From NCBI RefSeq assembly GCF_002835665.1, contig NZ_PIZV01000056.1, positions 1-64,000 on the forward strand: DNA of 64,000 nucleotides. The letters run 5' to 3'. A model generated the notes under the pieces. That model searched no databases. It was not told the origin of the DNA and worked only from the letters and a program-made list of their open reading frames with translations. The position numbers and the translations under genes were made by a program. The number at the start of each line of letters is the position of its first letter. Position 1 is the first letter of the stretch. The stretch comes from Chryseobacterium sp. PMSZPI (GTDB taxonomy: Bacteria > Bacteroidota > Bacteroidia > Flavobacteriales > Weeksellaceae). This document shows positions 43,924-53,073 of this stretch, one piece after another.

Positions 43924-45216
43924 CTAGTTATAAAGAGCCTTTCTGAACCATTTATCAGCAAAATTAAAGCCGATTTTAAGATTGATATAGTTCTGGTTGA
44001 TCAGGTTATCCTTAAGAGTTCCTCTTTTACCAATTTCTAAACCTAATTCAAGACCGCTCATTCTTGTAATACTGCTGTTCTTGAATGGAAGCATTACTCC
44101 GGCAGTAATACCGAATTTGTTGATGCTGTTTCCGTCTAATTTTAGATTTCCTCTTTCATAGAAGGCACCATATCTGTAAATTACCCTTGAGAAATAACTT
44201 CTGAAGTTGTTATAGTTAGGAAGATACCATCCTCCGGCGGAAATTCTGTAAGTATCCTGGAAGTCGAAGGTCTTTCCAAAGTAAGAGATGTTTTCTCCTT
44301 TTTTATAATCAATCTGTCCGGAAAGGAACCAGTGGTTTTCACTTCCATATCCAACCCCGACAGAAGCCTGTAGAGGAAGAAGGTTTTTGGAACTTACACT
44401 TTGTTGTTCGATAATCGTCTCATTCGCTTTTGTTCCTGCCGCATCAGTATATCGATAAGTACTGTTGGTATAATCCGTAGTCATATTGCTGGTATTACCA
44501 AAAGTAGCGGTAGCACCAATCGTTAATTTCTTATCTGTACGGGTATTCAGTTTTTGATAGCTGGTACCAAGTGTAAAGTTGAAATTTCTGACTCTGTTTT
44601 TCGTTTCATAACCATTGATGAATTCTGAATTTGAAGCACGGAATTCATTAAGGTCATACAAATCTCCAAAATATAGGTTAGCTTTTGCTCCTACAGAAAA
44701 TTCCTGATTGATTTTGTAAGATAATGCTACTTGTGCCGTATTTAATGTACCGCTTCCTTTAAATCCGTTCTGATAGATAATGTTATTATTATTTTCATCT
44801 TTGAAGGTAGTATTCGTTACCACGTCATAGCTTTTAGAACTGTAAGGCTGGTAAGAAATCCCCATTTTCATCTTTGCAGATAAAGGAAACGCCAAAGCAA
44901 TATTAGAAAGATACGTAGAATGCTTTGTAGATTTCATATCGTTATAATTCGATTTGAAATAATTGTTTTCGTTGGTTGCTTCCAGTCTGATACTTGTAAG
45001 CTCGAAATTCGCGTTGTTTGCAGGGTTAGCAAAATTGAAACTACTCGTGAAGTCACTTATAAAAGCGGTTGATATCCCTCCCATAGAAGCAGTTTCGATC
45101 GTATTATCATATTTTACATCTCCAATTCCGTATGTCGCATAAGGAGAGTTGCTTAGACTCTGTGCATTCAGAAAATATCCAACTGATATGAATGATACTA
45201 CAAAGATTTTTTTCAT
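43924..45216 (-). CDS. Outer-membrane beta-barrel protein (FadL/OmpP1-like)
   Basis: A 430-aa protein with a signal peptide (FVVSFISVGYFLNAQ). It starts SNSPYATYGIGDVKYDNTIETASMGGISTAF, followed by many alternating amphipathic beta strands and a C-terminal aromatic end typical of porin barrels. It resembles the FadL/OmpP1-like proteins found beside lptC in flavobacteria. It may move hydrophobic compounds or help LPS assembly; the coupled downstream lptC-like gene favours an envelope role. No specific substrate is supported. Confidence 0.8.
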   Translation of the reverse strand: MKKIFVVSFISVGYFLNAQSLSNSPYATYGIGDVKYDNTIETASMGGISTAFISDFTSSFNFANPANNANFELTSIRLEATNENNYFKSNYNDMKSTKHSTYLSNIALAFPLSAKMKMGISYQPYSSKSYDVVTNTTFKDENNNNIIYQNGFKGSGTLNTAQVALSYKINQEFSVGAKANLYFGDLYDLNEFRASNSEFINGYETKNRVRNFNFTLGTSYQKLNTRTDKKLTIGATATFGNTSNMTTDYTNSTYRYTDAAGTKANETIIEQQSVSSKNLLPLQASVGVGYGSENHWFLSGQIDYKKGENISYFGKTFDFQDTYRISAGGWYLPNYNNFRSYFSRVIYRYGAFYERGNLKLDGNSINKFGITAGVMLPFKNSSITRMSGLELGLEIGKRGTLKDNLINQNYINLKIGFNFADKWFRKALYN

Positions 45217-45592
45217 TCTTTCTTTTTAAAACAATGCGCAAATATCTTAAATATTAATGAATTGTAAAAATTATATGTGGTTAAAGTTTGTTAAGGGCTG
45301 TATAATGGGGAATTTTTAATCATTCTATATTATTTATCTCAATTGTGAATCACAAATTTGCCTTGTTTTGTCAACTTTGATGCTCAGTCTTATAATTCAC
45401 TACTGGACGTGATGTGAATAGTGAATAGTCAATCCGCTTGCTCGTGAATTTTTATCGGATACCTATTCACTATTGACTTTGCGAAGCAAAAATTGACCAT
45501 TGCCTCAACTTAATGGAATTCTAAACTGACAATCCACATTACTCATCAATTTCTTTACCCAAAATTTACTCCCGATTTCTTATCTTTGAAAC
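45217..45592. other. Intergenic region with hairpin
   Basis: A 376-bp divergent spacer. AATAGTGAATAG (45417-45428) and CTATTCACTATT (45463-45474) form an inverted repeat with a 34-nt loop. TATCTTTG (45581-45588) is the holB -7 box and ends 4 nt before the ATG. No gene is seen. Confidence 0.6.
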
Positions 45593-46711
45593 ATGAATTG
45601 GGAGAACATCGCCGGACAGGAAAACCTGAAAAAACTTCTTAGAGAAAGCATTGCCGAAAACAGAGTAAGCCATGCCCAACTTTTTGTAGGAAAAGAAGGA
45701 TATGGAACACTGCCTATGGTATTGGCCTATGCCAGAGAAATTTTAAGTCAGGAAAATGAACATGCTGCATCAAAAGTAGAGCATCTTAATCACCTGGATC
45801 TGCATTTCAGTTTTCCCGTTTTTACAGATAATAAAAACTCTTTAAGTAAAAATAAATTTGAAGAATTCAGGGAAATGATCCTTGCGTCTCCCTATGCCAG
45901 TTATGATGACTGGACAGCCTTCCTGGAGTCAGAAAATAAACAACTTTTTATTTCTGCTGATGAGATTGATGATCAAAACCAAAAATTCTCTTTAAAAAGT
46001 TTTGAAGGAGGAACCAAAATTCTCATCGTTTGGCGTGCCGATAAAATGAATATTGCCGCTTCCAACAAGTTTCTGAAGTTTTTGGAAGAACCTCCCGCGA
46101 AAACCATTATCCTTCTTACAGCTGAAAGTAGCAATGATATGCTTCCAACAATTCTATCCAGAACACAAATTGTAGAAGTTCCTAGAATTAATGACGAAGA
46201 TATTGAGACTTATCTTAAACATAATTTTTCTGTTTCTGGGGAAAAGGTCAGAGAAATTGTGCATGAAGCTCAAGGGAACCTTAATGAAGCCGTAAAGCTG
46301 TTGAATTCAGGAGACAAAACCAATGAGTTTGAAAAGCTTTTTGTACAATGGGTGCGTGATGCCTTTATGGTAAAAAAGAAACCAGAATACCTTAGAAGTA
46401 TTATTTTTTGGGCAAGAGAAATAGCAGGATGGAACAGGGAAAAGCAAAAGAATTTCTTAAATTACTGCTCAGAAATTTTCAGATTAGCACTACTTCAGAA
46501 TTATCAGTCTGAAAATTTGGTCTACAAAAAGATCAATGCAAATGGATTCAATTGGGCAGGATTTTCAAAATTTATCAGCGGGGCCAATATTGAAAGTATT
46601 TTAGAAGAAATCAATGCTGCTGATCTGCATTTAACAAGAAACGGGAATCCTAAAATTGTATGGACGGATCTTGGAATTAAATTATCGAGGTATATTCATA
46701 AAAATTCATAG
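45593..46711 (+). CDS. holB: DNA polymerase III delta' subunit
   Basis: A 372-aa AAA+ clamp-loader subunit. The start MNWENIAGQENLKKLLRESIAENRVSHAQLFVGKEGYG is the family signature. The degenerate P-loop (GKEGYGTLP) lacks a normal Lys-Thr, as expected for delta', which does not hydrolyse ATP. KILIVWRADKMNIAASNKFLKFLEEPPAKT and ILSRTQ carry the sensor/SRC region. It works with delta and gamma/tau to load the sliding clamp. Length is normal. A -7 box sits immediately before the ATG. Confidence 0.93.
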   Translation: MNWENIAGQENLKKLLRESIAENRVSHAQLFVGKEGYGTLPMVLAYAREILSQENEHAASKVEHLNHLDLHFSFPVFTDNKNSLSKNKFEEFREMILASPYASYDDWTAFLESENKQLFISADEIDDQNQKFSLKSFEGGTKILIVWRADKMNIAASNKFLKFLEEPPAKTIILLTAESSNDMLPTILSRTQIVEVPRINDEDIETYLKHNFSVSGEKVREIVHEAQGNLNEAVKLLNSGDKTNEFEKLFVQWVRDAFMVKKKPEYLRSIIFWAREIAGWNREKQKNFLNYCSEIFRLALLQNYQSENLVYKKINANGFNWAGFSKFISGANIESILEEINAADLHLTRNGNPKIVWTDLGIKLSRYIHKNS

Positions 46712-47037
46712 ATAAGACTTGTTGATAGATCAAGTGCAATTGTAAAAGTCTTAATCTGTTATAGTGAGGGCTCAATTATGCTTTGTTCTTAAATTTTGAG
46801 ATTTGTCCATTATCATTACTGTTCTGATCTACTGTGATTGTCATCCTGTAAGGATCCAGACCCTTGGAAGACGGCATTCTAAAAAACAGAATGTGAAAAT
46901 GCTGCCTGGATCTCTACGAGATGACAAGGTGGGTGAATGTGTGTCCAACCCATCAAATACCAATAAGGTATATTACTAAGTAGATAGCCTTAATCTTGAT
47001 CTTATAAGTTTTTTAATGTCTTAAAATTAAAAGCTTT
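46712..47037. other. Intergenic region with imperfect hairpin element
   Basis: A 326-bp gap. The arms 46840-46859 (GTCATCCTGTAAGGATCCAG) and 46906-46925 (CTGGATCTCTACGAGATGAC) pair at 16 of 20 positions and enclose a smaller GGCATTCT/AGAATG stem. It resembles the small GTCATTC-type palindromic elements also seen near 26441. No gene. Confidence 0.55.
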
Positions 47038-47271
47038 TTAGGCTGTTTTTTTCACTTTTGCAGCTTTTTTATCCTTTATTTTAGATGTGTTTTCTGCAGT
47101 TTTTGTTTTTGCATCACAGCCTTTATGATGAGCATCAGAACATGCTTTTTTATCTTTTACAGAACATTCTTTCTTGTCTTTGCCTGCACAACATCCTCCT
47201 TCTTTGGGTGTTTCCTGAGCGTAGTTTAGTGAGAATAAGCCGATTGCTAAAATTGAGATGAGTTTTTTCAT
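47038..47271 (-). CDS. Small exported Cys-rich protein
   Basis: A 77-aa protein. The signal peptide MKKLISILAIGLFSLNYAQ is followed by a 58-aa mature part with five Cys and a His-His pair (GGCCAGKDKKECSVKDKKACSDAHHKGC) and a Lys-rich tail. The repeated C-x5/6-C spacing and HH suggest metal binding or redox protection in the periplasm, but no family is recognised. The ATG at 47271 is chosen over a longer open frame (to 47355) because it gives a clean signal peptide. Divergent from the TetR efflux operon. Confidence 0.75.
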   Translation of the reverse strand: MKKLISILAIGLFSLNYAQETPKEGGCCAGKDKKECSVKDKKACSDAHHKGCDAKTKTAENTSKIKDKKAAKVKKTA

Positions 47272-47376
47272 GATCATAAAATTTTTAAAGTAAGTAAATG
47301 TAATATTTTTTTTGAAATTGTTTTTCGATAGAAATTTTCTTCTGTGCATCATCAATTAAATCTATATTAAAAAATC

Positions 47377-47416
47377 AATCAATCGTTTGATTTGAATAAA
47401 AACTTATGTAAATTTG
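47377..47416 (+). promoter_or_regulatory. tetR promoter with overlapping palindromic operator candidate
   Basis: TTTG (47386-47389), N19, TAAATTTG (47409-47416) is an exact consensus promoter 21 nt before the ATG at 47438. The palindrome AATCAA-tcgt-TTGATT (47377-47392) covers the -33 element, a suitable site for autorepression by the TetR protein. Confidence 0.75.
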
Positions 47417-47437
47417 CGCCCTGAAAATGGAAGTGAT

Positions 47438-48064
47438 ATGATTTCAAAAGAAGAAAATATATTATTTGCTGCCGAAAAACTTTTTGCTGAAAAAGGTTTT
47501 GAAGGAACTTCCACCAGAGAAATTTCTAAAGCAGCGAATGTAAACATCTCTATGATCTCTTACTATTTTGGATCTAAAGAAAAGCTTTATGAAAAATTAG
47601 TTGAATACAGAATGAATGAAGGACAGTTTTTCTCAAAAGATATCGTGGAGAGAACAGACCTTAATGAATGGGAAAAGATTGTTAAGATAATAGACCAGTT
47701 TTCCAGCAGAATTCGAGATCAGAAATGTTTTTACAGGATTATGCAGAGAGAGCAACTTCATGCTGAAAACCCACAGATTGTAGAATTTTTGAAACAAACA
47801 AAAATGGGATTCATCTCTATGTATTCCCAAATATTGGAAAGCGGATTGAAGAATGGTATCTTCACCAAAAATCCTCCTATTTATCTACTGCATGCAACAG
47901 TAAGCGGAACTTTGTTTTACGCTTTCAATGCCAAAGAAATGTACAAAGAATTCCTCAAAGATACCGATGAAGAGGAAGTTTTTGATGCAACCTATTACAC
48001 AGAACTTAATAAACATATTAAACATTTACTAAAAGACCTTTTAGGTTATGAAGAGAATAAATAA
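47438..48064 (+). CDS. TetR-family transcriptional regulator
   Basis: A 208-aa repressor. The N-terminal helix-turn-helix spans ENILFAAEKLFAEKGFEGTSTREISKAANVNISMISYYFGSKEKLYEKL (about residues 5-55). The C-terminal helical ligand domain is of the TetR_C type. It is the first gene of an operon with tolC-, hlyD- and emrB-type genes, so it most likely represses this efflux pump until a toxic ligand binds. The ATG at 47438 is chosen because an upstream ATG (47414) lies inside the promoter box. The last 17 nt overlap the tolC-like gene. Confidence 0.92.
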   Translation: MISKEENILFAAEKLFAEKGFEGTSTREISKAANVNISMISYYFGSKEKLYEKLVEYRMNEGQFFSKDIVERTDLNEWEKIVKIIDQFSSRIRDQKCFYRIMQREQLHAENPQIVEFLKQTKMGFISMYSQILESGLKNGIFTKNPPIYLLHATVSGTLFYAFNAKEMYKEFLKDTDEEEVFDATYYTELNKHIKHLLKDLLGYEENK

Positions 48065-49364
48065 CTCAGTGATTGCATTATCACTATTCGTAGGAATAGC
48101 AAATGCAAATGCTCAGGAGAAAAAAACACTTTCTCTTGACGAAGCTGTGCAGCTGGGAATCCAGAACAGCAAGAATCTTAAGATCGACGCAGCCAAGATC
48201 GAAGAGGCGACTGCTAATCTTTTGGAAGCTAAAAACAGACAACTTCCCGAATTGAAAGTGTCCGGGAGCTATATGTACCTTCCCATAAAACCGAATGTTG
48301 ATATAAAACTACCAGGACTTTCTGGTGGAGCAGGCGGTCCGGAAGTACATCAGGTTCTTTATGGTTCGGCTAACCTTAGTGTTCCCATCTATAGCGGAGG
48401 AAGAATTAAATACGGAATTCAATCTGCAAAATATTTGGTAGAAGCATCTAAGCTGAGTACAGAAAATGATAAAGTTGCGATAGCTTATAATGTAGCTCAG
48501 GCTTATAATAATTTATTTAAAGCTAATCAATCCATTAAAGTTTTTGAAGAAAACCTTGTCGCTTCTCAAAAAAGAGATGAGACTTTCCTTAAAATGGAAA
48601 ATAACGGATTGATTGCCAGAAATGACAGATTAAAAGCAAACCTTCAGACTTCAAATATTGAATTACAGTTATTAGAGGCTAGAAATAATTATAATATTGC
48701 TAACATCAATATGGATTTGTTATTAGGTCTTCCTGAAACCACAGCGCTTGAAGTAGATCAAAATTATATCGATGAAGGCACAGACGTAAAGCCTGTCGAT
48801 TTTTATGTAAATGAAGCGAAAGAAAATCGTAAGGATTTGCAAGCTTTAGCGCAACAGAGAAAAGCTGCGGAGCTGGGAACTAAATCGGCAAAAGCAGAAA
48901 ATCTTCCGTCAATAGCATTTACAGGAGGATATGTAGCCGCTGATATTCCTAAGTTTCTTACCGTGTACAACGCGATAAATGTAGGAGTAGGTATTTCTTA
49001 CAATTTATCCAACATCTGGAAAGAAAACTCATCTTTGAGACAGTCTCAGGCCAGAGAAAAACAATTGGCTGCTACTGATGAGCTTTTGAACGATAACATC
49101 AAGCTTGATGTCAACAGAGAATATCAGAATACAGATTATTCTAAAAAGAGGATTGCTGTATTTGAAAAATCGGCTGAACAGGCTAATGAAAACTACAGAA
49201 TCACAAAAAACAAATATGACAACGGCCTTGCAACCATGACGGAACTATTGGATGCAGATGCAGCTCAGATTGCAGCTAATGTAGGCGTAATCAATGCAAA
49301 AGCCGATGCTGCCTTAGCTTATAGAAAACTATTACAAACAACAGGAACTTTAACAATTAAATAA
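48048..49364 (+). CDS. TolC-family outer-membrane efflux protein
   Basis: A 438-aa exported protein. The signal peptide ends near ANANAQ. Two outer-membrane efflux repeats follow, rich in long heptad helices: LSLDEAVQLGIQNSKNLKIDAAKIEEA and a second repeat ending YRITKNKYDNGLATMTELLDADAAQIAA. It forms the trimeric channel-tunnel of a tripartite pump with the HlyD and MFS proteins encoded next. It starts inside the tetR coding region, so translation is coupled. Confidence 0.95.
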   Translation: MKRINNSVIALSLFVGIANANAQEKKTLSLDEAVQLGIQNSKNLKIDAAKIEEATANLLEAKNRQLPELKVSGSYMYLPIKPNVDIKLPGLSGGAGGPEVHQVLYGSANLSVPIYSGGRIKYGIQSAKYLVEASKLSTENDKVAIAYNVAQAYNNLFKANQSIKVFEENLVASQKRDETFLKMENNGLIARNDRLKANLQTSNIELQLLEARNNYNIANINMDLLLGLPETTALEVDQNYIDEGTDVKPVDFYVNEAKENRKDLQALAQQRKAAELGTKSAKAENLPSIAFTGGYVAADIPKFLTVYNAINVGVGISYNLSNIWKENSSLRQSQAREKQLAATDELLNDNIKLDVNREYQNTDYSKKRIAVFEKSAEQANENYRITKNKYDNGLATMTELLDADAAQIAANVGVINAKADAALAYRKLLQTTGTLTIK

Positions 49365-49380
49365 TCAGATCGAAACCAAA

Positions 49381-50484
49381 ATGGAAAATAATAATACACA
49401 AGCAGCTGAACCTAAAAAGAAAAAAAGTTTAGTTTTTCCTATCATTTTAGCAGCTGTTGTAATCGGAGGAGGAATCTATGGTTACAGAGCATATACTTAT
49501 GGACAATATCACGAAGAAACTGATGATGCTCAGATTACTTCCAATATGGCACCGGTAATTTCTAAAATTTCAGGATACGTTGCTGAAGTAAAAGTGAAAG
49601 ATAACCAGTTCGTAAAAAAAGGTGATACGCTAGTGATTTTGGATAACAGAGATCAGAAAATGGCTCTTGATCAATCACAAGCCGCTTTATCAACGGCAAG
49701 AAGCAATATCTCGACTGCAGAAGCAACAACAACTGCCACTTCGAAAAATATCAACAGCTCTGAGGCTGCTGTAGCTACGGCAAATGCTCAGATCGAAGCA
49801 GCAAAAGTAAATGTATGGAAAACTTCTCAGGATTTGAAGAGATATGCTAACCTTGTAAAAGATCATTCTATCACAGAACAACAATACGAGCAAGCTTTAG
49901 CGGCTAAACAGTCTGCAGACAAACAGCTTCAGGTATTGGTGGAGCAAAGAAATCAAATTGCTCAACAAACGACAATCGCTTCTTCACAGACAGCAGCTAG
50001 CTCTCAACAGATCAGTGTCGCTAATTCCGTGGCCAAACAAAGAGAAGTAGATGTTGAAAATGCAAGATTGAACTTATCATACACTGTTATCTTAGCTCCT
50101 GAGGACGGATATGTAGGAAAAGTACCTACACAAGCCGGTCAATATTTGCAAGCTGGAGCACAATTGTTTGCTTTGGTTAAAAATGATCAGAAATGGGTAG
50201 TGGCCAATTTCAAAGAAACACAGGTAGATAAAATGGTAGAAGGACAAAAAGTGAAAATTGAGATTGATGCCTTCCCTGATCAGAAATTTGATGGTGTGGT
50301 AAGTTCATTCTCTCCTGCAACAGGAGCAACTTTTTCAATTCTTCCACCGGATAATGCGAGTGGTAACTTCGTAAAAGTGGTTCAAAGACTTCCTGTAAAA
50401 ATTGATTTTGTAAACCTTGACAAAAACATTGCAAAAAGATTAAGAACAGGAATGAACGTGAAAGCAGAGGTTTCACTTAAATAG
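49381..50484 (+). CDS. emrA: HlyD/EmrA-type membrane fusion protein
   Basis: A 367-aa periplasmic adaptor with one N-terminal membrane helix (about residues 17-36, SLVFPIILAAVVIGGGIYGY). Then follow the lipoyl/biotinyl half-motif ISGYVAEVKVKDNQFVKKGDTLVILD, an alpha-hairpin coiled coil (residues about 75-215), and beta-barrel segments (VILAPEDGYVGKVPTQAGQYLQAGAQLFALV). The ETDDAQITSNMAPVIS start is typical of EmrA adaptors that pair with DHA2 transporters. It bridges the MFS pump and the TolC-like channel. Confidence 0.93.
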   Translation: MENNNTQAAEPKKKKSLVFPIILAAVVIGGGIYGYRAYTYGQYHEETDDAQITSNMAPVISKISGYVAEVKVKDNQFVKKGDTLVILDNRDQKMALDQSQAALSTARSNISTAEATTTATSKNINSSEAAVATANAQIEAAKVNVWKTSQDLKRYANLVKDHSITEQQYEQALAAKQSADKQLQVLVEQRNQIAQQTTIASSQTAASSQQISVANSVAKQREVDVENARLNLSYTVILAPEDGYVGKVPTQAGQYLQAGAQLFALVKNDQKWVVANFKETQVDKMVEGQKVKIEIDAFPDQKFDGVVSSFSPATGATFSILPPDNASGNFVKVVQRLPVKIDFVNLDKNIAKRLRTGMNVKAEVSLK

Positions 50485-50549
50485 TATTCATGTACTTACG
50501 TAAAATGTATTAATAATTGATTTTGAAAATAAAAATCAGACAGGTGAAT

Positions 50550-50612
50550 CAATAGAAATGGGCTTTAGCCCATTTAATAAAAGAGAAAACTTCAATTGGC
50601 TTTAGCCCAAAC
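50550..50612. repeat. Bipartite GGGCTTTAGCCC palindromic repeat, copy 2
   Basis: CAATAGA, palindrome ATGGGCTTTAGCCCAT (50558-50573), spacer, second palindrome TTGGCTTTAGCCCAA (50596-50610), then ACC. Same design and size as 15677-15740. It lies between the hlyD and emrB-type genes, so it may also affect operon mRNA stability. Confidence 0.7.
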
Positions 50613-50671
50613 CTATTAAGATCATTAATACATTGTACATTTTACATTAATACAAACTCGTAAAAAAACTT

Positions 50672-52249
50672 ATGCAAGATTCATTAGTAGAATATGGAGC
50701 CCGAAGAGTAATCATTACGATTACAGCGATCCTTTGTGCTTTGCTTGAAATTGTGGATTCCACGATTGTGAATGTTGCCCTGAACGAAATGAAGGGTAAC
50801 CTGGGAGCTACACTTTCCGAAGTAGGTTGGGTGATTACGGCTTATGCCATCGGAAACGTAATTATCGTACCGATGACGAGTTGGCTTTCTCAGCAGTTCG
50901 GACGTAGAAATTACTTTGCGGCTTCCATTATTATATTCACGGTATTTTCATTTTTATGTGGAAATGCCACAAATATCTGGGAATTGGTATTTTTCAGATT
51001 GATGCAGGGAATCGGTGGAGGAGCCTTATTGGTAACTTCACAGACGATCATTACGGAATCTTATCCGATTGAAAAGAGAAGTATGGCTCAGGCGATTTAT
51101 GGGCTTGGAGTAATTATTGGCCCTACATTAGGTCCGCCGCTAGGAGGATATATCGTTGATAATTTCAGCTGGCCATATATTTTCTATATCAATATTCCGA
51201 TTGGTATTGCGGCGACTTTGATGACGCTTCAATTTGTAAGAAGTCCGAAATATGCAGAGAAACGAAAAGTATCTGACGTAGACTGGATTGGAATTGCTCT
51301 ATTGGCCGTTACCGTAGGCTCACTACAGTTTATTTTGGAAAGAGGACATGAAGAAGACTGGTTTGCCAGTGGAATGATTGTAGCGTTTACCGTAGCAGCG
51401 GTTTTAGGATTTATATTATTCCTTTGGAGAGAACTTACTTTCAAGTATCCGATTGTGGAGCTTAGAGTATTAAAAAATGGTAACTTAAGAATCGGAACGG
51501 TAATGTCGTTTGTATTAGGATTTGGGTTGTATGGGTCGACCTTTATCGTTCCGCTTTATACACAGAGTATCTTAGGATGGACGGCCCTGCAATCCGGAGC
51601 ATTGATGATTCCGGCTGCTTTAACGACTGCTTTCATGATGCCTATTATCGGTAGATTATTATCAAAAGGGGCAAAACAACAGATTTTGGTTTCTCTGGGG
51701 CTGTTTATCTTCTTTATTTATAGTTTCTGGGGGTACAAAATTTTGACACCGGATACAAGTAAAGACGCATTTTTCTGGATGTTGATTGTGAGAGGTGCCG
51801 GTCTGGGATTATTATTTATTCCGATTACTTCCCTATCATTAAGTACTCTGAAAGGTCAGGAAATTGGACAAGGTGCAGCCTTTACAGGGATGATGAGACA
51901 GTTGGGAGGATCTTTCGGGATCGCGGCCATTACTACTTTTATTGCGAATGCAAGCCAGAAGTATAGGGTCAACTTAATTTCCCATCTGGATTCGAACAGT
52001 TTTGATGTTCAACAAAGGGTAAATGCATTAAAGGCTAATTTTATAGCAAAGGGAATGACTCCTGATGCCGCATTGAATGCCGCCTATAAAATGCTTGATT
52101 TATCTGTAACAAAACAGGCAACGGTATTATCTTATATGGATGTATTTCTTTATCTCGGGGTTATATTTTTAATATGTATTCCGTTTATCTTATTCATTAA
52201 AGAAAGAAAGAGTAAAGAAAAGATAGATTTGAGTGAAGCCATGCACTAA
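50672..52249 (+). CDS. emrB: DHA2-family MFS multidrug transporter (EmrB type)
   Basis: A 525-aa permease with 14 predicted membrane helices. Early motif D1 LEIVDSTIVNVALNEMKGNLGA and GWVITAYAIGNVIIVPMTSWLSQQFGRRNYF (motif A) identify the DHA2 drug:H+ antiporter subfamily. GLGVIIGPTLGPPLGGYIVDNFSWPYIFYINIPIG is motif C and its continuation. It powers the tripartite efflux pump with the upstream adaptor and channel genes. A 187-nt gap with a palindromic repeat precedes it; a terminator follows. Confidence 0.94.
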   Translation: MQDSLVEYGARRVIITITAILCALLEIVDSTIVNVALNEMKGNLGATLSEVGWVITAYAIGNVIIVPMTSWLSQQFGRRNYFAASIIIFTVFSFLCGNATNIWELVFFRLMQGIGGGALLVTSQTIITESYPIEKRSMAQAIYGLGVIIGPTLGPPLGGYIVDNFSWPYIFYINIPIGIAATLMTLQFVRSPKYAEKRKVSDVDWIGIALLAVTVGSLQFILERGHEEDWFASGMIVAFTVAAVLGFILFLWRELTFKYPIVELRVLKNGNLRIGTVMSFVLGFGLYGSTFIVPLYTQSILGWTALQSGALMIPAALTTAFMMPIIGRLLSKGAKQQILVSLGLFIFFIYSFWGYKILTPDTSKDAFFWMLIVRGAGLGLLFIPITSLSLSTLKGQEIGQGAAFTGMMRQLGGSFGIAAITTFIANASQKYRVNLISHLDSNSFDVQQRVNALKANFIAKGMTPDAALNAAYKMLDLSVTKQATVLSYMDVFLYLGVIFLICIPFILFIKERKSKEKIDLSEAMH

Positions 52250-52259
52250 ATTTAAACGT

Positions 52260-52288
52260 AAACCTTCGAAATTTTCGGAGGTTTTTTT
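52260..52288 (+). terminator. Terminator of the efflux operon
   Basis: AAACCTTCGAAA and TTTTCGGAGGTTTTTTT form the stem and T-tract. The MITE at 52289 begins exactly at the end of this T-tract. Confidence 0.8.
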
Positions 52289-52614
52289 GGATCAGGTGCA
52301 AAACTTGGGACTAGGTAAAAAATCAGTTAATCTGAAGAAAAAAAGAATTATCTTTTTACTTCTCTAAGCTTTACACTGAAATTTTATTTAAACGCAAAGA
52401 CAAGATGCAATTGATTATTGATAAGGGAGCTAAGAAAGCGACAAAGGTCGCTGATGAAGCGATGTAGATATGCATACGCTTAGAAAGAATCAATACAATT
52501 GATTCAGTCTTTGCTTCCTAAAATACAACATAGGATAATAGAAATCCTTTGCGTTAAATTTTATAATTAAACAGATTTAAATATTCTAAGCCCCACAACT
52601 TTTGCGCTTGATCC
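52289..52614 (+). mobile_element. MITE copy 2 (326 bp)
   Basis: Full-length element. The left end GGATCAGGTGCAAAACTTGG and the complement of the right end (GGATCAAGCGCAAAAGTTGT) form imperfect terminal inverted repeats. It is the reverse complement of the 63648-63973 copy along its length. Flanks are T-runs (52282-52288 and 52616-52621), compatible with an A/T target duplication but too simple to prove it. The internal GCGACAAAGGTCGC-type hairpin is conserved. No transposase. Confidence 0.85.
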
Positions 52615-53073
52615 ATTTTTTATGAATTATTTTAATTCAATTAGGGGAATGTTCTATGAATTCTAATATTTATTTTTGATATAAAATATTTATAACGAAC
52701 TATTTATATTTTTAAAATAAAATTAATCTCACTTGTTGGAGAATTTGTTTATTTTTTTTAGCTTTACATTACCAAATGTAAAAAATATGAATAGTTTCCC
52801 TCATCTAGATAATTCCTTGTGCAAAGGAAAAAGCCGGAGCATAATACCAATCTCTTATCGACACAGCTCTTAAGATTGCATCGATTTTAATGTAACCATT
52901 CCTTGGACGGTATACTTGTTTTTATATTAAAATAAAAACATTCTACTTTGTTTTCCCCGAAATCATATCGGGATATTGACATTCTACATCAGTGAGATGA
53001 TCAGATCATTACTGATGACTTTCGACATTAATGTTTATTCCTCCTATCCATCAAAAACTAATGAATTTATACC
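52615..53073. other. Intergenic region with three dyads upstream of an orphan gene pair
   Basis: Contains TTTACATT-acca-AATGTAAA (52763-52782), CCCGA-aatcata-TCGGG (about 52956-52972), and a 31-nt near-palindrome (52987-53017, arms CATCAGT...ACTGATG with inner ATGATC-a-GATCAT). A 28-codon ATG frame starts at 52788, directly after the first dyad. These are candidate operator or leader structures for the 53074 gene. Confidence 0.5.

Noticed and set aside
50672-52249. Efflux operon as the exporter of the graspetide
   Set aside because: It is 40 kb away under its own TetR control and is a drug-type MFS pump; no evidence links them.
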